Source: Rosistilla carotiformis (GTDB taxonomy: Bacteria > Planctomycetota > Planctomycetia > Pirellulales > Pirellulaceae). Taken from it: a stretch of 64,000 nt of DNA. The stretch spans positions 186,001-250,000 of the forward strand of contig NZ_CP036348.1 in the NCBI RefSeq assembly GCF_007753095.1. The letters run 5' to 3'. Shown here piece after piece: positions 1 through 8,723 of the stretch. The notes beneath the pieces are model-generated. The model worked only from the letters and a program-made list of their open reading frames with translations, made no database searches and was not told where the DNA came from. Positions within the stretch are counted from its first letter, which is position 1. The number at the start of each line of letters is the position of its first letter. The position numbers were made by a program, and so were the translations under genes.

Positions 1-1065
1 ATCTCCGACATTCTTATCAACGGCCCCAATTCCGTCTTCGTCGAACGCCGCGGGATGTTGGAAGAGACGCAGGTTCGATTTCAGAGCTTGGATCACTTGG
101 TCAATATCGTGCAACGCGTGGCCAGTCGCGTGGGGCGTCGCATCGATGAATCGAGTCCCATGGTCGACGCTCGATTGCCCGATGGCAGCCGATTGAATGC
201 CGTCATCCGACCGCTAGCGCTCGAAGGGGCATTGGTCTCGATTCGCAAATTTGCCACTCGCCCGATGACCGCCGCCGACTTTGTCAAACGGCGTGTGGCG
301 ACGCCGGAGATGTTGGGTTTTCTGGCCGCTTGTATCGCCGCCAAATTGAACATCGTGATCTCGGGAGGCACCGGCAGTGGGAAGACGACCCTTTTAAACA
401 TGTTGTCCAGCCACATCCCTCAGGGCGAGCGGATCGCGACAATCGAAGACGCCGCCGAGTTACAGCTGCAGCAATCGCATGTCGCTCGGATGGAGACGCG
501 CCCTGCGAACCTGGAAGGTCGCGGAGAAGTCACCGCCAGCGACTTGCTGAAAAATGCCCTGCGGATGCGTCCCGATCGAATCATCATCGGCGAATGCCGC
601 GGCGTGGAAGCGTTTGACATGCTGCAAGCCATGAGTACCGGACACGCCGGCAGCATGACAACGATCCACTCCAACGACACTCGAGATGCGATCAATCGCT
701 TAGAGATGCTGGTCGGGATGGCGGCTCCCGAACTGCCGATGTGGTTTGTTCATCGACAGATCGCATCGTCGATCAATATCGTGATCCAGACCCAGCGATT
801 GGCGGGTGGCACTCGGAAGATCACACAGATATCGGAGATCACCGGCACGCAGAATGATGCGATCAACATGCATGATCTGTTTACGTTTCAACAGACAGGA
901 GTTGCCGAGAACGGGCAGGTGGAAGGCCATTTCGAGGCTTGTGGAATTATGCCGAAGTGTCTCCCGCGACTCCGGTCGGCTGGCGTCCACATCGATGCGG
1001 AGATGTTTCGGCAACGCCGCATGGAAGTGGATATGGAACAGATGCAAGCGTATCGGATTCAGTAG
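1..1065 (+). CDS. cpaF: CpaF/TadA-type secretion ATPase (5' end outside window)
   Basis: Hexameric ATPase that powers assembly of Tad/Flp pili at the inner membrane. The reading frame is open from base 1 and the first codons already read as family sequence ([14 protein letters not shown]), so the start lies upstream of the window. Walker A is GGTGSGKTT (about 361-387), Walker B is RIIIGECRG (near 577-603), and the His box TTIHSND follows at about 660-680. The first gene of a same-strand run with tadB, tadC, two tadE-like genes and a tadG-like gene, 42 bases from tadB. It is one of three CpaF-type ATPases in the window. Family assignment is secure; the secreted substrate is not visible. Confidence 0.93.
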   Translation: MSDILINGPNSVFVERRGMLEETQVRFQSLDHLVNIVQRVASRVGRRIDESSPMVDARLPDGSRLNAVIRPLALEGALVSIRKFATRPMTAADFVKRRVATPEMLGFLAACIAAKLNIVISGGTGSGKTTLLNMLSSHIPQGERIATIEDAAELQLQQSHVARMETRPANLEGRGEVTASDLLKNALRMRPDRIIIGECRGVEAFDMLQAMSTGHAGSMTTIHSNDTRDAINRLEMLVGMAAPELPMWFVHRQIASSINIVIQTQRLAGGTRKITQISEITGTQNDAINMHDLFTFQQTGVAENGQVEGHFEACGIMPKCLPRLRSAGVHIDAEMFRQRRMEVDMEQMQAYRIQ

Positions 1066-1107
1066 TTTTTCCTGTTGTTACACCTGCGACGTTTCGGATT
1101 CACCCCA

Positions 1108-2076
1108 ATGACTCATTCCCAACTACAGATCATTATCTTCATCAGCAGCACGCTGTTGATCCTTGCCCTCCAGAGTCTCATCTACGAGTTGTTCTATCGC
1201 TATCGACAGCGTGTCGCCCAGCGTTTGAACGACGATCTTGGACTTTCCGAAGCGCGTGCGACCGATCAGGTGCAACTGTTTCGCAACGTCTCTAGCGTGA
1301 AGGAAACGGTTTCGTTGCGCGAACGCTGGCAACATGGGTTGGGGCGTCTGTTGGAACAATCGGGGACCCAAATCACGATGTCACAATTGGTCTATGGCAG
1401 CCTGGGGCTGGCTTGTCTGATGGGCGTGATTCTGTTTGGCGTGAGCCGTATTTTACACGGGCCGGTCGTTGGTTTTGTGGTCGCAGGCTGGATTGCCGGC
1501 GGTCTCGCGATCCCCGTGTTTGTCTGGATGCGATATCAATCGCGACGCGGCAAGATCTACCGTCAGCTTCCTTATACGCTGGAATTGATCAACCGTTCGG
1601 TCCGCTCGGGACAAACGATGCCGGCAGCATTTCAAATGGTAGCCAACGAAGTCGAAGCGCCGTTGGGTGAGGAGTTCGCCTACTGCATCGATCAACAGCA
1701 CATGGGGTTGAGCATCGAAGTCGCCGCCCGCAGCCTCGCATCGCGAACCGAAATTGTCGAACTGCAGATCTTTGCTGTCGCCCTCACCATCCATGCTCGC
1801 ACTGGCGGCAGTTTGGCCGATCTGTTGGACAACCTTTCCGATACCGTACGTCGCCGTCTGAAGCTGCAGATGAAGGTGCAAGCGTTGACGGCGGAGGGAC
1901 GTTTGCAGGCGACGACGCTTGTGCTGCTGCCGATCGTTTCGTTGATCGGATTGGCGATCCTCAATCGCCCCTACGTAAGTACTTTGTTCGAAACGCCATC
2001 GCTGTTGGCACTGGCTGCGGGGGCGCAATGCCTCGGCGGGGTGTGGATTTATTACACAACACGGATTTCTTACTAG
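1108..2076 (+). CDS. tadB: TadB-like type II secretion system F-domain protein
   Basis: Inner-membrane platform protein of the Tad pilus, which pairs with TadC and transmits ATPase motion to the pilin. 322 aa. An N-terminal membrane segment (IIIFISSTLLILAL) is followed by a cytoplasmic part, further membrane segments (LACLMGVILFG, VGFVVAGWIAGGLAIPVFVW), and a T2SSF domain beginning at YRQLPYTLELINRSVRSG. The C-terminus is hydrophobic. I chose the ATG at 1108. An upstream TTG at 1075 in the same frame would add 11 residues that do not look like family sequence. It sits between cpaF and tadC, as in other tad operons. Confidence 0.88.
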   Translation: MTHSQLQIIIFISSTLLILALQSLIYELFYRYRQRVAQRLNDDLGLSEARATDQVQLFRNVSSVKETVSLRERWQHGLGRLLEQSGTQITMSQLVYGSLGLACLMGVILFGVSRILHGPVVGFVVAGWIAGGLAIPVFVWMRYQSRRGKIYRQLPYTLELINRSVRSGQTMPAAFQMVANEVEAPLGEEFAYCIDQQHMGLSIEVAARSLASRTEIVELQIFAVALTIHARTGGSLADLLDNLSDTVRRRLKLQMKVQALTAEGRLQATTLVLLPIVSLIGLAILNRPYVSTLFETPSLLALAAGAQCLGGVWIYYTTRISY

Positions 2077-2088
2077 GAGGCTCCTATC

Positions 2089-3036
2089 ATGCTTACCCTG
2101 TTCACCATCTTTGCGTTCATTTCGGTCAGCCTGTTCGTCTATTGTTTGGCGTTGCCGTTTTGCGGCCACGACAGCGCAATCGACCGGCGGTGCGAATCGT
2201 TGACACGTAAATCGCAGACGATTTCGACGGAGTCGGCCGAAGGGGGATCGATCTTTCGCGAAAGCTCTGCCGATCGAAACGCCAAGCGGCAGCAACCGCT
2301 TCGCAGCCGATTGGTCGGCCTGTTGGCGGCGCGCCCCGACGATTGGAAACGCTTGCAAAAACTGCTTTCCCACGCCGGATTTTATCGTCATTCACATCTC
2401 GTCCGCTGTATTGCCATGACCTATGCATTGGCCGCGGCGCCACCGATCGCGCTGTTGGCGATGGCGTTTACCGGAGGCGTTGGATATGGAACGGCGCTTG
2501 CCGCAGGAGCGTTGTTTGGGTTCGTCGGTTTGCTGATGCCGCAGGCTTGGCTCGGGCGCCGCGTTCGCCAACGGCACATCGCGTTTTGCAAAGGCCTGCC
2601 CGATTTCCTCGACCTGACTTCGGTCTGCCTGCGCGGCGGTCTCAGCCTGCACGCGACGTTGCCTCAGGTTCATCGCGAACTCCAACAGGCCCATCCAGTG
2701 ATGGGGGATGAGCTGAGCATTGTGCAGAGCGAGATGGCACTTGGATCGTCTCCCGAAGCGGCACTGCAGCAGTTTGCGACCCGCACAGGATATGAACCGC
2801 TTCGCACGCTGAGCACCTTTGTCACGCAATCGCAGAAGATTGGTACCGAGTTGTGCGAATCGATCAAAGTGATCAGCGAGACGTTGCGCGAACAACGCGA
2901 AATGGATGCCGAGGAGTCGGCGCAAAAGGCAGGCGTCAAAGTCCTGCTTCCCACGATGCTTCTCATTCTGCCAGCGACGTTTGTCGTCTTGGCTGGGCCC
3001 GCAGCGATTGAGGTGTGCCGTGCATTTTCCAAATAA
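2089..3036 (+). CDS. tadC: TadC-like type II secretion system F-domain protein
   Basis: Second inner-membrane platform protein, the partner of TadB. 315 aa. The start is well marked by AGGAGG at 2075-2080, 8 bases before the ATG. There is an N-terminal membrane segment (LFTIFAFISVSLFVYCLALPF), a charged linker, a membrane pair around residues 105-150, then a T2SSF domain beginning FCKGLPDFLDLTSVCLRGG. The family-typical segment EQREMDAEESAQKAGVKVLL leads into the last membrane segment. The stop is 7 bases before the next gene, which implies one transcript. Confidence 0.87.
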   Translation: MLTLFTIFAFISVSLFVYCLALPFCGHDSAIDRRCESLTRKSQTISTESAEGGSIFRESSADRNAKRQQPLRSRLVGLLAARPDDWKRLQKLLSHAGFYRHSHLVRCIAMTYALAAAPPIALLAMAFTGGVGYGTALAAGALFGFVGLLMPQAWLGRRVRQRHIAFCKGLPDFLDLTSVCLRGGLSLHATLPQVHRELQQAHPVMGDELSIVQSEMALGSSPEAALQQFATRTGYEPLRTLSTFVTQSQKIGTELCESIKVISETLREQREMDAEESAQKAGVKVLLPTMLLILPATFVVLAGPAAIEVCRAFSK

Positions 3037-3043
3037 GACACGG

Positions 3044-3484
3044 ATGAAACCGGCTGATTTGAAGACCATGCGACGCCGGGCGCCACGACGTGCGGTGGCG
3101 GCGATCGAACTTGCGATCGCCCTGCCGATGGTGATGCTGTTCACACTCGCTTGCGCCGACCTGGGGCGCGTGGTTCATCTGAAGGTCGCTTTGTCCAACG
3201 CCACCCGTGTCGCTGCCGAATACGGAGCGATGCGGAAGGTGACGTCGATCAATCGCGATGAATGGACCGCGGGAATCCAGCAAGCCTTTGCGTCCGATCT
3301 GTACGCGACTGCGGCCTTTGCCGATATCGAAACGACCGTCGTTGCCGATACCGAAGAGGCCGAAATGGGGCTGTATCGCGTGCGCGTCGAGTCGCAGTGT
3401 GCGTTTGTGCCGGCTGTCGATTGGCCGGGCATCCCTTCTTCGATCGATTTGGAAGCATCCGTCGTGATGCTGCAGCTTCGCTAA
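3044..3484 (+). CDS. TadE-like pseudopilin
   Basis: Small single-pass pilin-like protein, 146 aa. The N-terminal motif RRAVAAIELAIALPMVMLF matches a type IVb prepilin site: cleavage after Ala, Glu at +5, then a hydrophobic stretch. Ala instead of Gly before the cut is unusual but tolerated in TadE-like proteins. The rest is a periplasmic domain with no recognised motif. I chose the ATG at 3044, just after tadC. A longer frame from 2906 would run through the end of tadC and has no pilin character. Probably processed by a CpaA-type peptidase such as the one at 25,481-26,176. Confidence 0.78.
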   Translation: MKPADLKTMRRRAPRRAVAAIELAIALPMVMLFTLACADLGRVVHLKVALSNATRVAAEYGAMRKVTSINRDEWTAGIQQAFASDLYATAAFADIETTVVADTEEAEMGLYRVRVESQCAFVPAVDWPGIPSSIDLEASVVMLQLR

Positions 3485-3505
3485 CCTTCGCTGGAGTATC
3501 GATCG

Positions 3506-3967
3506 ATGAACCGTAAATTGAATCGTTGTGCTGTCTCCCGTCGTCGCGGCGCCTACACCTTGGAAGTCGCGATCACGATGTTGATCTTCCTGGGGGCGCT
3601 GCTTGCGATGTTGGAGTTTGCACTGGTCTCGCTGCGTTACAACGCGTTGGGAGAATCGGCGCGGCGGATCGCAAGAGTTGTGATCGTTCGCGGCGAACAG
3701 GCGACTCCCGAACAGAGCGTTCTGGGGCCGACAGCCTATGTTGGCACCGCGGATGACAGCTCCGATATCGCCGCTGCGGCGCGAGAGCTGTTGGTGACGA
3801 TGCCGCCCGAAGATGTGGACATTCGAGTCGAGTGGCTCGATGCGGACACGCGCGAAGGGGACCGCGTGTCGATTCAACTCTCCTACCTCCACAACCCCAT
3901 CCTGCCGGGATTGCTGGGATCTGCCAAGACGCTTTCTGCGACAACTGTAACGAGGATCGTCCATTGA
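3506..3967 (+). CDS. TadE/TadF-like pseudopilin
   Basis: Second small pseudopilin, 153 aa. The leader RRRG is followed by AYTLEV: a canonical Gly at the cleavage site and Glu at +5. The hydrophobic segment AITMLIFLGALLAMLEFALV follows. The periplasmic part is short and ends in a hydrophobic/hydroxyl-rich tail. The stop codon overlaps the TTG start of the next gene, a TTGA junction at 3964-3967, suggesting translational coupling. By family analogy it forms part of the Tad pseudopilus with the preceding TadE. Confidence 0.78.
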   Translation: MNRKLNRCAVSRRRGAYTLEVAITMLIFLGALLAMLEFALVSLRYNALGESARRIARVVIVRGEQATPEQSVLGPTAYVGTADDSSDIAAAARELLVTMPPEDVDIRVEWLDADTREGDRVSIQLSYLHNPILPGLLGSAKTLSATTVTRIVH

Positions 3968-5466
3968 ACACGCACGCCAATCCACCGTCGTCTCTCCAAT
4001 CGCGCCGGATCAAACCTACGACGCGAACTGGGAAGGTCTTCGTCTTTTTGTGCGTTGCCCTGCCGGGTGTCTTTGCGGTTTTGGCTCTCGTGTTTGATGC
4101 CGGTTTGATGATGACGGTATCGCGCGACTACCAGAACACAACCGACGCGGCAGCTTATGCCGCGGCGACATGGGGGATGATGGGAGGGGACGAGGGTTCG
4201 ATCAACGCGATCAGTACGGAATACGTTCAATCGCACAACGCGTTGCCCGACGCCAACGTGACCACCAACAGCCCGCCCAGCTCGGGGCCCTACCAGGGAG
4301 TTGCAGGATTCTCCGAAGTGATCGTCCAGGGGGAAAGCCCCAGCTATTTTCTGCAGCGTTTTGCGGCAGGCGGACAGCAAACGATTACGACCCGAGCTGT
4401 GGCGGGAACGAAAACGTCGACATCGCCCGCGGCGATCATGCTGTTGGATGTCGATCCCGCCCCGATCTCCGTCGCCTCGATTTTGACTCTGCCGCTCTAT
4501 CCAAGTCTGCTCGGCGGTTTGGAAGTCTTGGGGCTCGGCACGTTGACTGTCGACGGTGCGATCTTGAGTAACAACACATGGGGCGGTGTCGACGAATATG
4601 GCGAACAGGCGGGCGAAACCCATGGGCCACCCTATTCGATCGCCTGTACCCCGGTTCTGCCCCTGACGTGTGTTCGGGCAAGCGACATTCGCACCGCCGG
4701 CGGCGTCGACCGCCTTCTGTATTATGATCCTCTGCCCGGCGTCGATACGCTCAACTTAAGAGCCAACCGGATGCCGATGCCCGATCCGATGGGGAACCTG
4801 GCACCGCCATCGACAGCATCGGATCCGGACAACGTCGAAGTGGACGATCACGGCGGCGTGCTGGTCACACTCAATATCCTCAAGCCGCTGGGAACGGTGC
4901 TCAAGCCGGGCGTCTACGACTGGATCGACGTCACCGCCGGGATCGCTCGTTTTGAACCGGGGGTCTACATCATCCGGGGCAAGCACCCGATCACGGGGAT
5001 CGCGCTCAGCATCACCGGAGGCATCGTGTATGCCGATGGCGTGATGTTTTATGTGACCAGCAACAGCAGCTACAATCCGGCGTCCGGTCTTCCCGACGCC
5101 GCGGAGGATCGCGAGACGGCGCCGCCCAATACGGTTGGCGCTCAATTGCCCAGCGTGCTGATCTCGCCCTTGCCCGGCAGCCGGCTGTCGGGATTGAACG
5201 ATCCGAGCAGTCCCTACCACGGAATGCTGCTGTATCAACGGCCGCGCGATCGTCGGCCGATCACGATCCTCAGCTTGCAGGCCCTTGGCATCACCCAGTT
5301 CTCTGGAACGGTCTACTCGCGTTGGGGGCACGCGATCCTGGCGGGCAGCGGAACCTTCAACTCCTCTTTTGCCGTCGGGACGATGCGCGTTGTCACTCTT
5401 GGCAACATCTCGCTGAGCCCGTCGGCATATTTTCCCGCCGCATCGGATGTTTATCTCGTCGAGTAG
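3964..5466 (+). CDS. TadG-like pilus-assembly protein
   Basis: 500 aa, starting at a TTG at 3964 that overlaps the preceding stop. An upstream in-frame start at 3832 would lie wholly inside the previous gene. One N-terminal membrane segment (VFVFLCVALPGVFAVLALVF) lies in a TadE/G-like domain with the usual run after it (YQNTTDAAAYAAATWGM). The large extracytoplasmic part contains Gly/Pro-rich stretches and a beta-rich segment around residues 290-470 (FEPGVYIIRGKHPITG), like the Flp-assembly exported domain common in planctomycetes. It closes the first tad operon; a hairpin follows at 5478-5496. Confidence 0.75.
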   Translation: MNTHANPPSSLQSRRIKPTTRTGKVFVFLCVALPGVFAVLALVFDAGLMMTVSRDYQNTTDAAAYAAATWGMMGGDEGSINAISTEYVQSHNALPDANVTTNSPPSSGPYQGVAGFSEVIVQGESPSYFLQRFAAGGQQTITTRAVAGTKTSTSPAAIMLLDVDPAPISVASILTLPLYPSLLGGLEVLGLGTLTVDGAILSNNTWGGVDEYGEQAGETHGPPYSIACTPVLPLTCVRASDIRTAGGVDRLLYYDPLPGVDTLNLRANRMPMPDPMGNLAPPSTASDPDNVEVDDHGGVLVTLNILKPLGTVLKPGVYDWIDVTAGIARFEPGVYIIRGKHPITGIALSITGGIVYADGVMFYVTSNSSYNPASGLPDAAEDRETAPPNTVGAQLPSVLISPLPGSRLSGLNDPSSPYHGMLLYQRPRDRRPITILSLQALGITQFSGTVYSRWGHAILAGSGTFNSSFAVGTMRVVTLGNISLSPSAYFPAASDVYLVE

Positions 5467-5664
5467 TGGTTCGGAAATCGAATCGCTAGGATTCGACTGG
5501 TCCTGCGTAGCGTAGTGAATCGCTTGCAGCTGGTCGACCATCACGTCGTGCAGCACCCGCTTCGTGCCGTCGCTCCATTGGACCTCCAGGTTGTCGGTCC
5601 ATTGGGCAGGCACCTCTGCGTGACACTTGATGCAATGCGGATCGTCCATCATCGCAAACAACAC
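5467..5664 (-). pseudogene. Possible remnant of a CxxCH (c-type haem) gene
   Basis: On the minus strand from about 5664 the translation begins MMDDPHCIKCHAEVPAQW and continues for about 50 protein-like residues to DQLQAIHYAT. It then runs antisense into the tadG-like gene with no stop of its own until 4756. CIKCH is a c-type haem motif. The simplest reading is a fragment of a larger cytochrome-like gene cut by rearrangement. It could also be chance. No ribosome-binding site of note precedes it. Confidence 0.3.
5478..5496 (+). terminator. Candidate hairpin after tadG-like gene
   Basis: Perfect 7-bp inverted repeat TCGAATC/GATTCGA with a 5-base loop, 12 bases after the stop. No T-run follows, so it may be a processing or weak termination structure only. 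Confidence 0.35.
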
Positions 5665-5776
5665 TTAACCAATAAGCACCTCGCGGCGATCAGGCAGCGA
5701 AGCGTGACAAGACGGAACACGATGAACTACTCTCGGGTGAATCAAACGAACCCGGCACGCCTAAACTGAGGAAACC

Positions 5777-5800
5777 AGCCCCGCGTCGCTGACGCGGGCT
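5777..5800. repeat. REP-like hairpin upstream of fhcB
   Basis: AGCCCCGCGTC-GCT-GACGCGGGCT, a 10-bp stem with one bulged C. It is followed by a short T-containing stretch (GATTTTCGATATTC). It could act as a terminator on the plus strand or be one copy of a dispersed hairpin. The 5,665-5,885 interval otherwise shows nothing I can name. Confidence 0.4.
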
Positions 5801-5885
5801 GTCGATTTTCGATATTCTTAGTTGGACGGTCGTCGATTCGTCCCTATTCGTTTGTTGATCCCCCCAGTCACACAGGAGTTGTCGC

Positions 5886-7202
5886 TTGTCCGAAACCTGG
5901 AATCACGTCGCCTGTCCGGGTTGCAGTTGTCTCTGCGATGATCTTTCCGTGCAGTTCGACGGCGATCGGCTTTTGTCGTTCGAACCGGCGTGCCCGCGCG
6001 GAGAACAGTGGTTTCGCTCACGATGCGAATCGGAGCCTCGCGGACCGCAGGTCGCCGGAGTCGATGTCGACTACGATTCCGCCCTCGCCGTGGCGGTCGA
6101 GATCCTTCGCGCCGCCGACTATCCGCTGATCTATGGACTTTCCCAAAGTGCGACGCCCGGTCAACGCGCGGCGATCGCTTTGGCGGATGCCTTGGGCGGC
6201 GTGGTCGATACGACCGCTTCTTTGGATCACTCCGCCGCGATCATGGCATTGCAGGAGGTTGGCGAAGTCACCTGCACACTAGGCGAGATCCGCAATCGCG
6301 CCGATCTTGTCATCTTCTGGGGTTGCGATCCGGCAAGCTCCCATCCGCGACATGCGGAACGCTATTCGATTCATCCTCGCGGCCGTTGGTTGCCCGGCGG
6401 ACGAGCCGACCGCACCGTGGTGATGATCGGCACCGCAGGGCAAGTTGAACAATGTCGATTGGACGCCGAGGGGACGACGCCGGACATCACGATTGCGATC
6501 CCGCCGGGACAGGATTTTGAAACCCTTTCGATGCTGCGACGCCTCATCCGCGGAGACCAAGTCGCCGATGTACCGGCACCGCTGGAACAACTGGTTCCGC
6601 TGATGAAGGGCTGCAAATATGGAGTCTTCTTTTATGGGCTGGGGCTCGGCGGCGACGCCGACCGCGAGGTGGCGACGACAGCGCCAATCGATCACGTGAA
6701 CGTTGCGGCACTGCTGCAATTGGTCGCCGAACTCAATCGGTTCGCCCGATTCACGGCCCGGCGGATGGGGCGGCACGGGGAGGTTTCGGGAGCGGACAAT
6801 GTCGTCTGTTGGCAGACCGGATATCCTTTTGCGGTCGATTTCTCTTGCGGTTACCCGCGTCACAATCCGAGCGAGTTCTCTGCCGATGGGCTGCTGGCGC
6901 GAGGCGATGTCGACGCGGTGGTTTTGGTGGGTGCCGAAACGATTCCTAGGTTCTCGGCGGCCGCACGAAAACATCTGGAATCGATCCCCACTATTCTGTT
7001 AGACCATCCCGGTTCGCAATCGCTGTTCCAGCCGACGGTCGAATTCAGCACCGCGGTCTACGGTCTCCACGCGGCCGGAACGACCTTTCGGATGGACAAT
7101 GTGCCGATCGCCCTGCGAGCGATGGTGCCGACGAAGCTGCCTAACGATGCCGACGTGCTGAGCGATCTGATGAATGCGTTAGCGATCGAAGGGCCCGTTT
7201 AG
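5886..7202 (+). CDS. fhcB: Formylmethanofuran dehydrogenase subunit B-like (FhcB)
   Basis: 438 aa. Resembles the molybdopterin-type large subunit of archaeal formylmethanofuran dehydrogenase. In bacteria with the tetrahydromethanopterin C1 pathway, FhcB is part of the formyltransferase/hydrolase complex (FhcABCD) that releases formate. A TTG start is supported by AGGAG at 5874-5878. The N-terminus has a four-Cys cluster (CPGCSCLC). Where the archaeal enzyme carries its metal-binding Cys (family knowledge, ASVCHG-like), this one reads DTTASLDHS, an Asp. That fits a bacterial FhcB that no longer oxidises substrate. No fhcA, C or D is in the window. Neighbours are unrelated. Confidence 0.85.
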   Translation: MSETWNHVACPGCSCLCDDLSVQFDGDRLLSFEPACPRGEQWFRSRCESEPRGPQVAGVDVDYDSALAVAVEILRAADYPLIYGLSQSATPGQRAAIALADALGGVVDTTASLDHSAAIMALQEVGEVTCTLGEIRNRADLVIFWGCDPASSHPRHAERYSIHPRGRWLPGGRADRTVVMIGTAGQVEQCRLDAEGTTPDITIAIPPGQDFETLSMLRRLIRGDQVADVPAPLEQLVPLMKGCKYGVFFYGLGLGGDADREVATTAPIDHVNVAALLQLVAELNRFARFTARRMGRHGEVSGADNVVCWQTGYPFAVDFSCGYPRHNPSEFSADGLLARGDVDAVVLVGAETIPRFSAAARKHLESIPTILLDHPGSQSLFQPTVEFSTAVYGLHAAGTTFRMDNVPIALRAMVPTKLPNDADVLSDLMNALAIEGPV

Positions 7203-7298
7203 AAGAGGCTGGGGCCGAGCTGCTGCACTCTTCGTCACGACCTCCGGCTGCTATCTTTGGATCGCTTCGAGATACTCCTCATCGATCGCGCCGCCGTT

Positions 7299-8468
7299 TC
7301 AAGTCGATGTCTTCGCCGATTGGCGGTATTTGCTCGGTTGAACTCCAACGACGTTCTTGAATGCCACCGAGAGGTATTCGTCGTGGCGGTATCCGGTGCG
7401 GCGAGCGATCTCGGCGAGCGAGAGATCGGTTTGCACCAGCAGTTGTTTGACGCGATCGATCTTCAGCCGCGTGATCTCTTCGTGCGGCGAGCGCCCCAGG
7501 ATTTTGAGGAACCGTTTTTCCAGCACTCGCCGCGAGACAGGGACCTCGTTCAGCACGTCGACAACTTTGATTCCGTCGCAAGCGTGCTCGCGGATAAAAC
7601 GGACCGCCGCGGCGACATCGGGATCGTCGGTCGCCAAGATGTCGGTCGACTGGCGAGTCTGAATTCCCAACGGTTCCAGCAAAACCTTCTCCGCCCCGAT
7701 CGTGTCTCCCGCCATCATCCGGTCCAGCATTGCCGCGGCTTCGTATCCGGTCCGCCGCGTGTTGCAACTGACGCTCGAAAGCGGCGGGTCGGCGAGGTCG
7801 CACAACAAGCGGTCGTTGTCGACACCAAGCACGGCGATCTGTTCGGGAACGGCGATGTTCAGCTCGCGGCAGACGTCCAGCAATTGCTGCGCTTTGATGT
7901 CGTAACAGGCAAAGATTCCGATCGGATGCGGCAGTTGCTCGACCCATTGGGCGAGCCGCGCCCGTTCGCTGTTCCACGAGTATTCGGGATCGTGGCGGGG
8001 GATCGAATCGTATTGGTAATAGGTACCGCCGGCTTGCTGGACGTATTGCTCGAAGGCTTGTTGCCGCCACTGCGACCAATTGAATCCCGAATCGCCACAG
8101 AAGGCGAGGTGCCGGAAACCTCGCTCGACAAGATGTTCGACGGCGATCCGAGCGATCGCATCGTCGTCGGTTTCGACCCAGGGGACGCCGGGCAGATGGC
8201 GAGCCGCGCTGACATCGACGACTGGGCACTGGGTGCGCCGAATCGCTTGAGCGATCTCGTCGGTCTCGATCCGAGCGATGATGCCATCTCCCTGCCAACG
8301 TTGCAGCCAGTCGGGCGGCCGCGCGCCACGTTCCTGCTCCGGCAACACCAGCGACCAGCGTTGATGTTGCTGGATGTAATCGATGATGCCAGCCAAGACG
8401 CCGCGGGCGTAGGCGTTGGATGTTTCGACTAGCAGAGCCACTGAGCGACGCTGTTGCACAATCTTCAT
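7299..8468 (-). CDS. XylR-type AraC-family transcriptional regulator
   Basis: 389 aa. An N-terminal LacI/periplasmic-binding-like sensor domain (starts VALLVETSNAYARGVLAGI; contains IGIFACYDIKAQQLLDVCRE and VPEQIAVLGVDND) is followed by a C-terminal AraC helix-turn-helix domain (ALKIDRV-type helix, LSLAEIARRTGYRHDEYLSV, FKNVVGVQPSKYR). This domain order is that of XylR, a sugar-responsive activator. I chose the ATG at 8468, which has GGAAG just upstream. A longer in-frame reading to 9407 is antisense to the next gene and is not credible. Divergent from the oxidoreductase gene 255 bases away, which it may control (inference). Confidence 0.88.
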   Translation of the reverse strand: MKIVQQRRSVALLVETSNAYARGVLAGIIDYIQQHQRWSLVLPEQERGARPPDWLQRWQGDGIIARIETDEIAQAIRRTQCPVVDVSAARHLPGVPWVETDDDAIARIAVEHLVERGFRHLAFCGDSGFNWSQWRQQAFEQYVQQAGGTYYQYDSIPRHDPEYSWNSERARLAQWVEQLPHPIGIFACYDIKAQQLLDVCRELNIAVPEQIAVLGVDNDRLLCDLADPPLSSVSCNTRRTGYEAAAMLDRMMAGDTIGAEKVLLEPLGIQTRQSTDILATDDPDVAAAVRFIREHACDGIKVVDVLNEVPVSRRVLEKRFLKILGRSPHEEITRLKIDRVKQLLVQTDLSLAEIARRTGYRHDEYLSVAFKNVVGVQPSKYRQSAKTST

Positions 8469-8723
8469 GGCTTCCGTTGGATTCCGTAGGTCCGCTGAGC
8501 AGTGATCGAGCCGAGGATCCATTATGGCAGCTAACTCTTTCGGGGGTGCGAGTGTTCGGTGAAAAAACTCAAATGTTGTGCGCACAAGCTCATGGCTTGA
8601 AATCCGGTACGGCCGATAATGTTTCCGTCGGTTGCGGTTTGTTGCCGCCCAGCTGCCGTTGTCGGAAACGTCGGCTGCCCGATGAGTGGACCGAAATCTA
8701 AGATGTGCGACAGGTAGAGCTGG

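Noticed and set aside
1453-2391. 312-codon frame on the minus strand
   Set aside because: Wholly antisense to tadB and tadC, rich in Arg/Gln with no family motif; a high-GC shadow frame.
7257-8432. 391-codon plus-strand frame
   Set aside because: Antisense to the XylR-like regulator, which has clear domains on the other strand.
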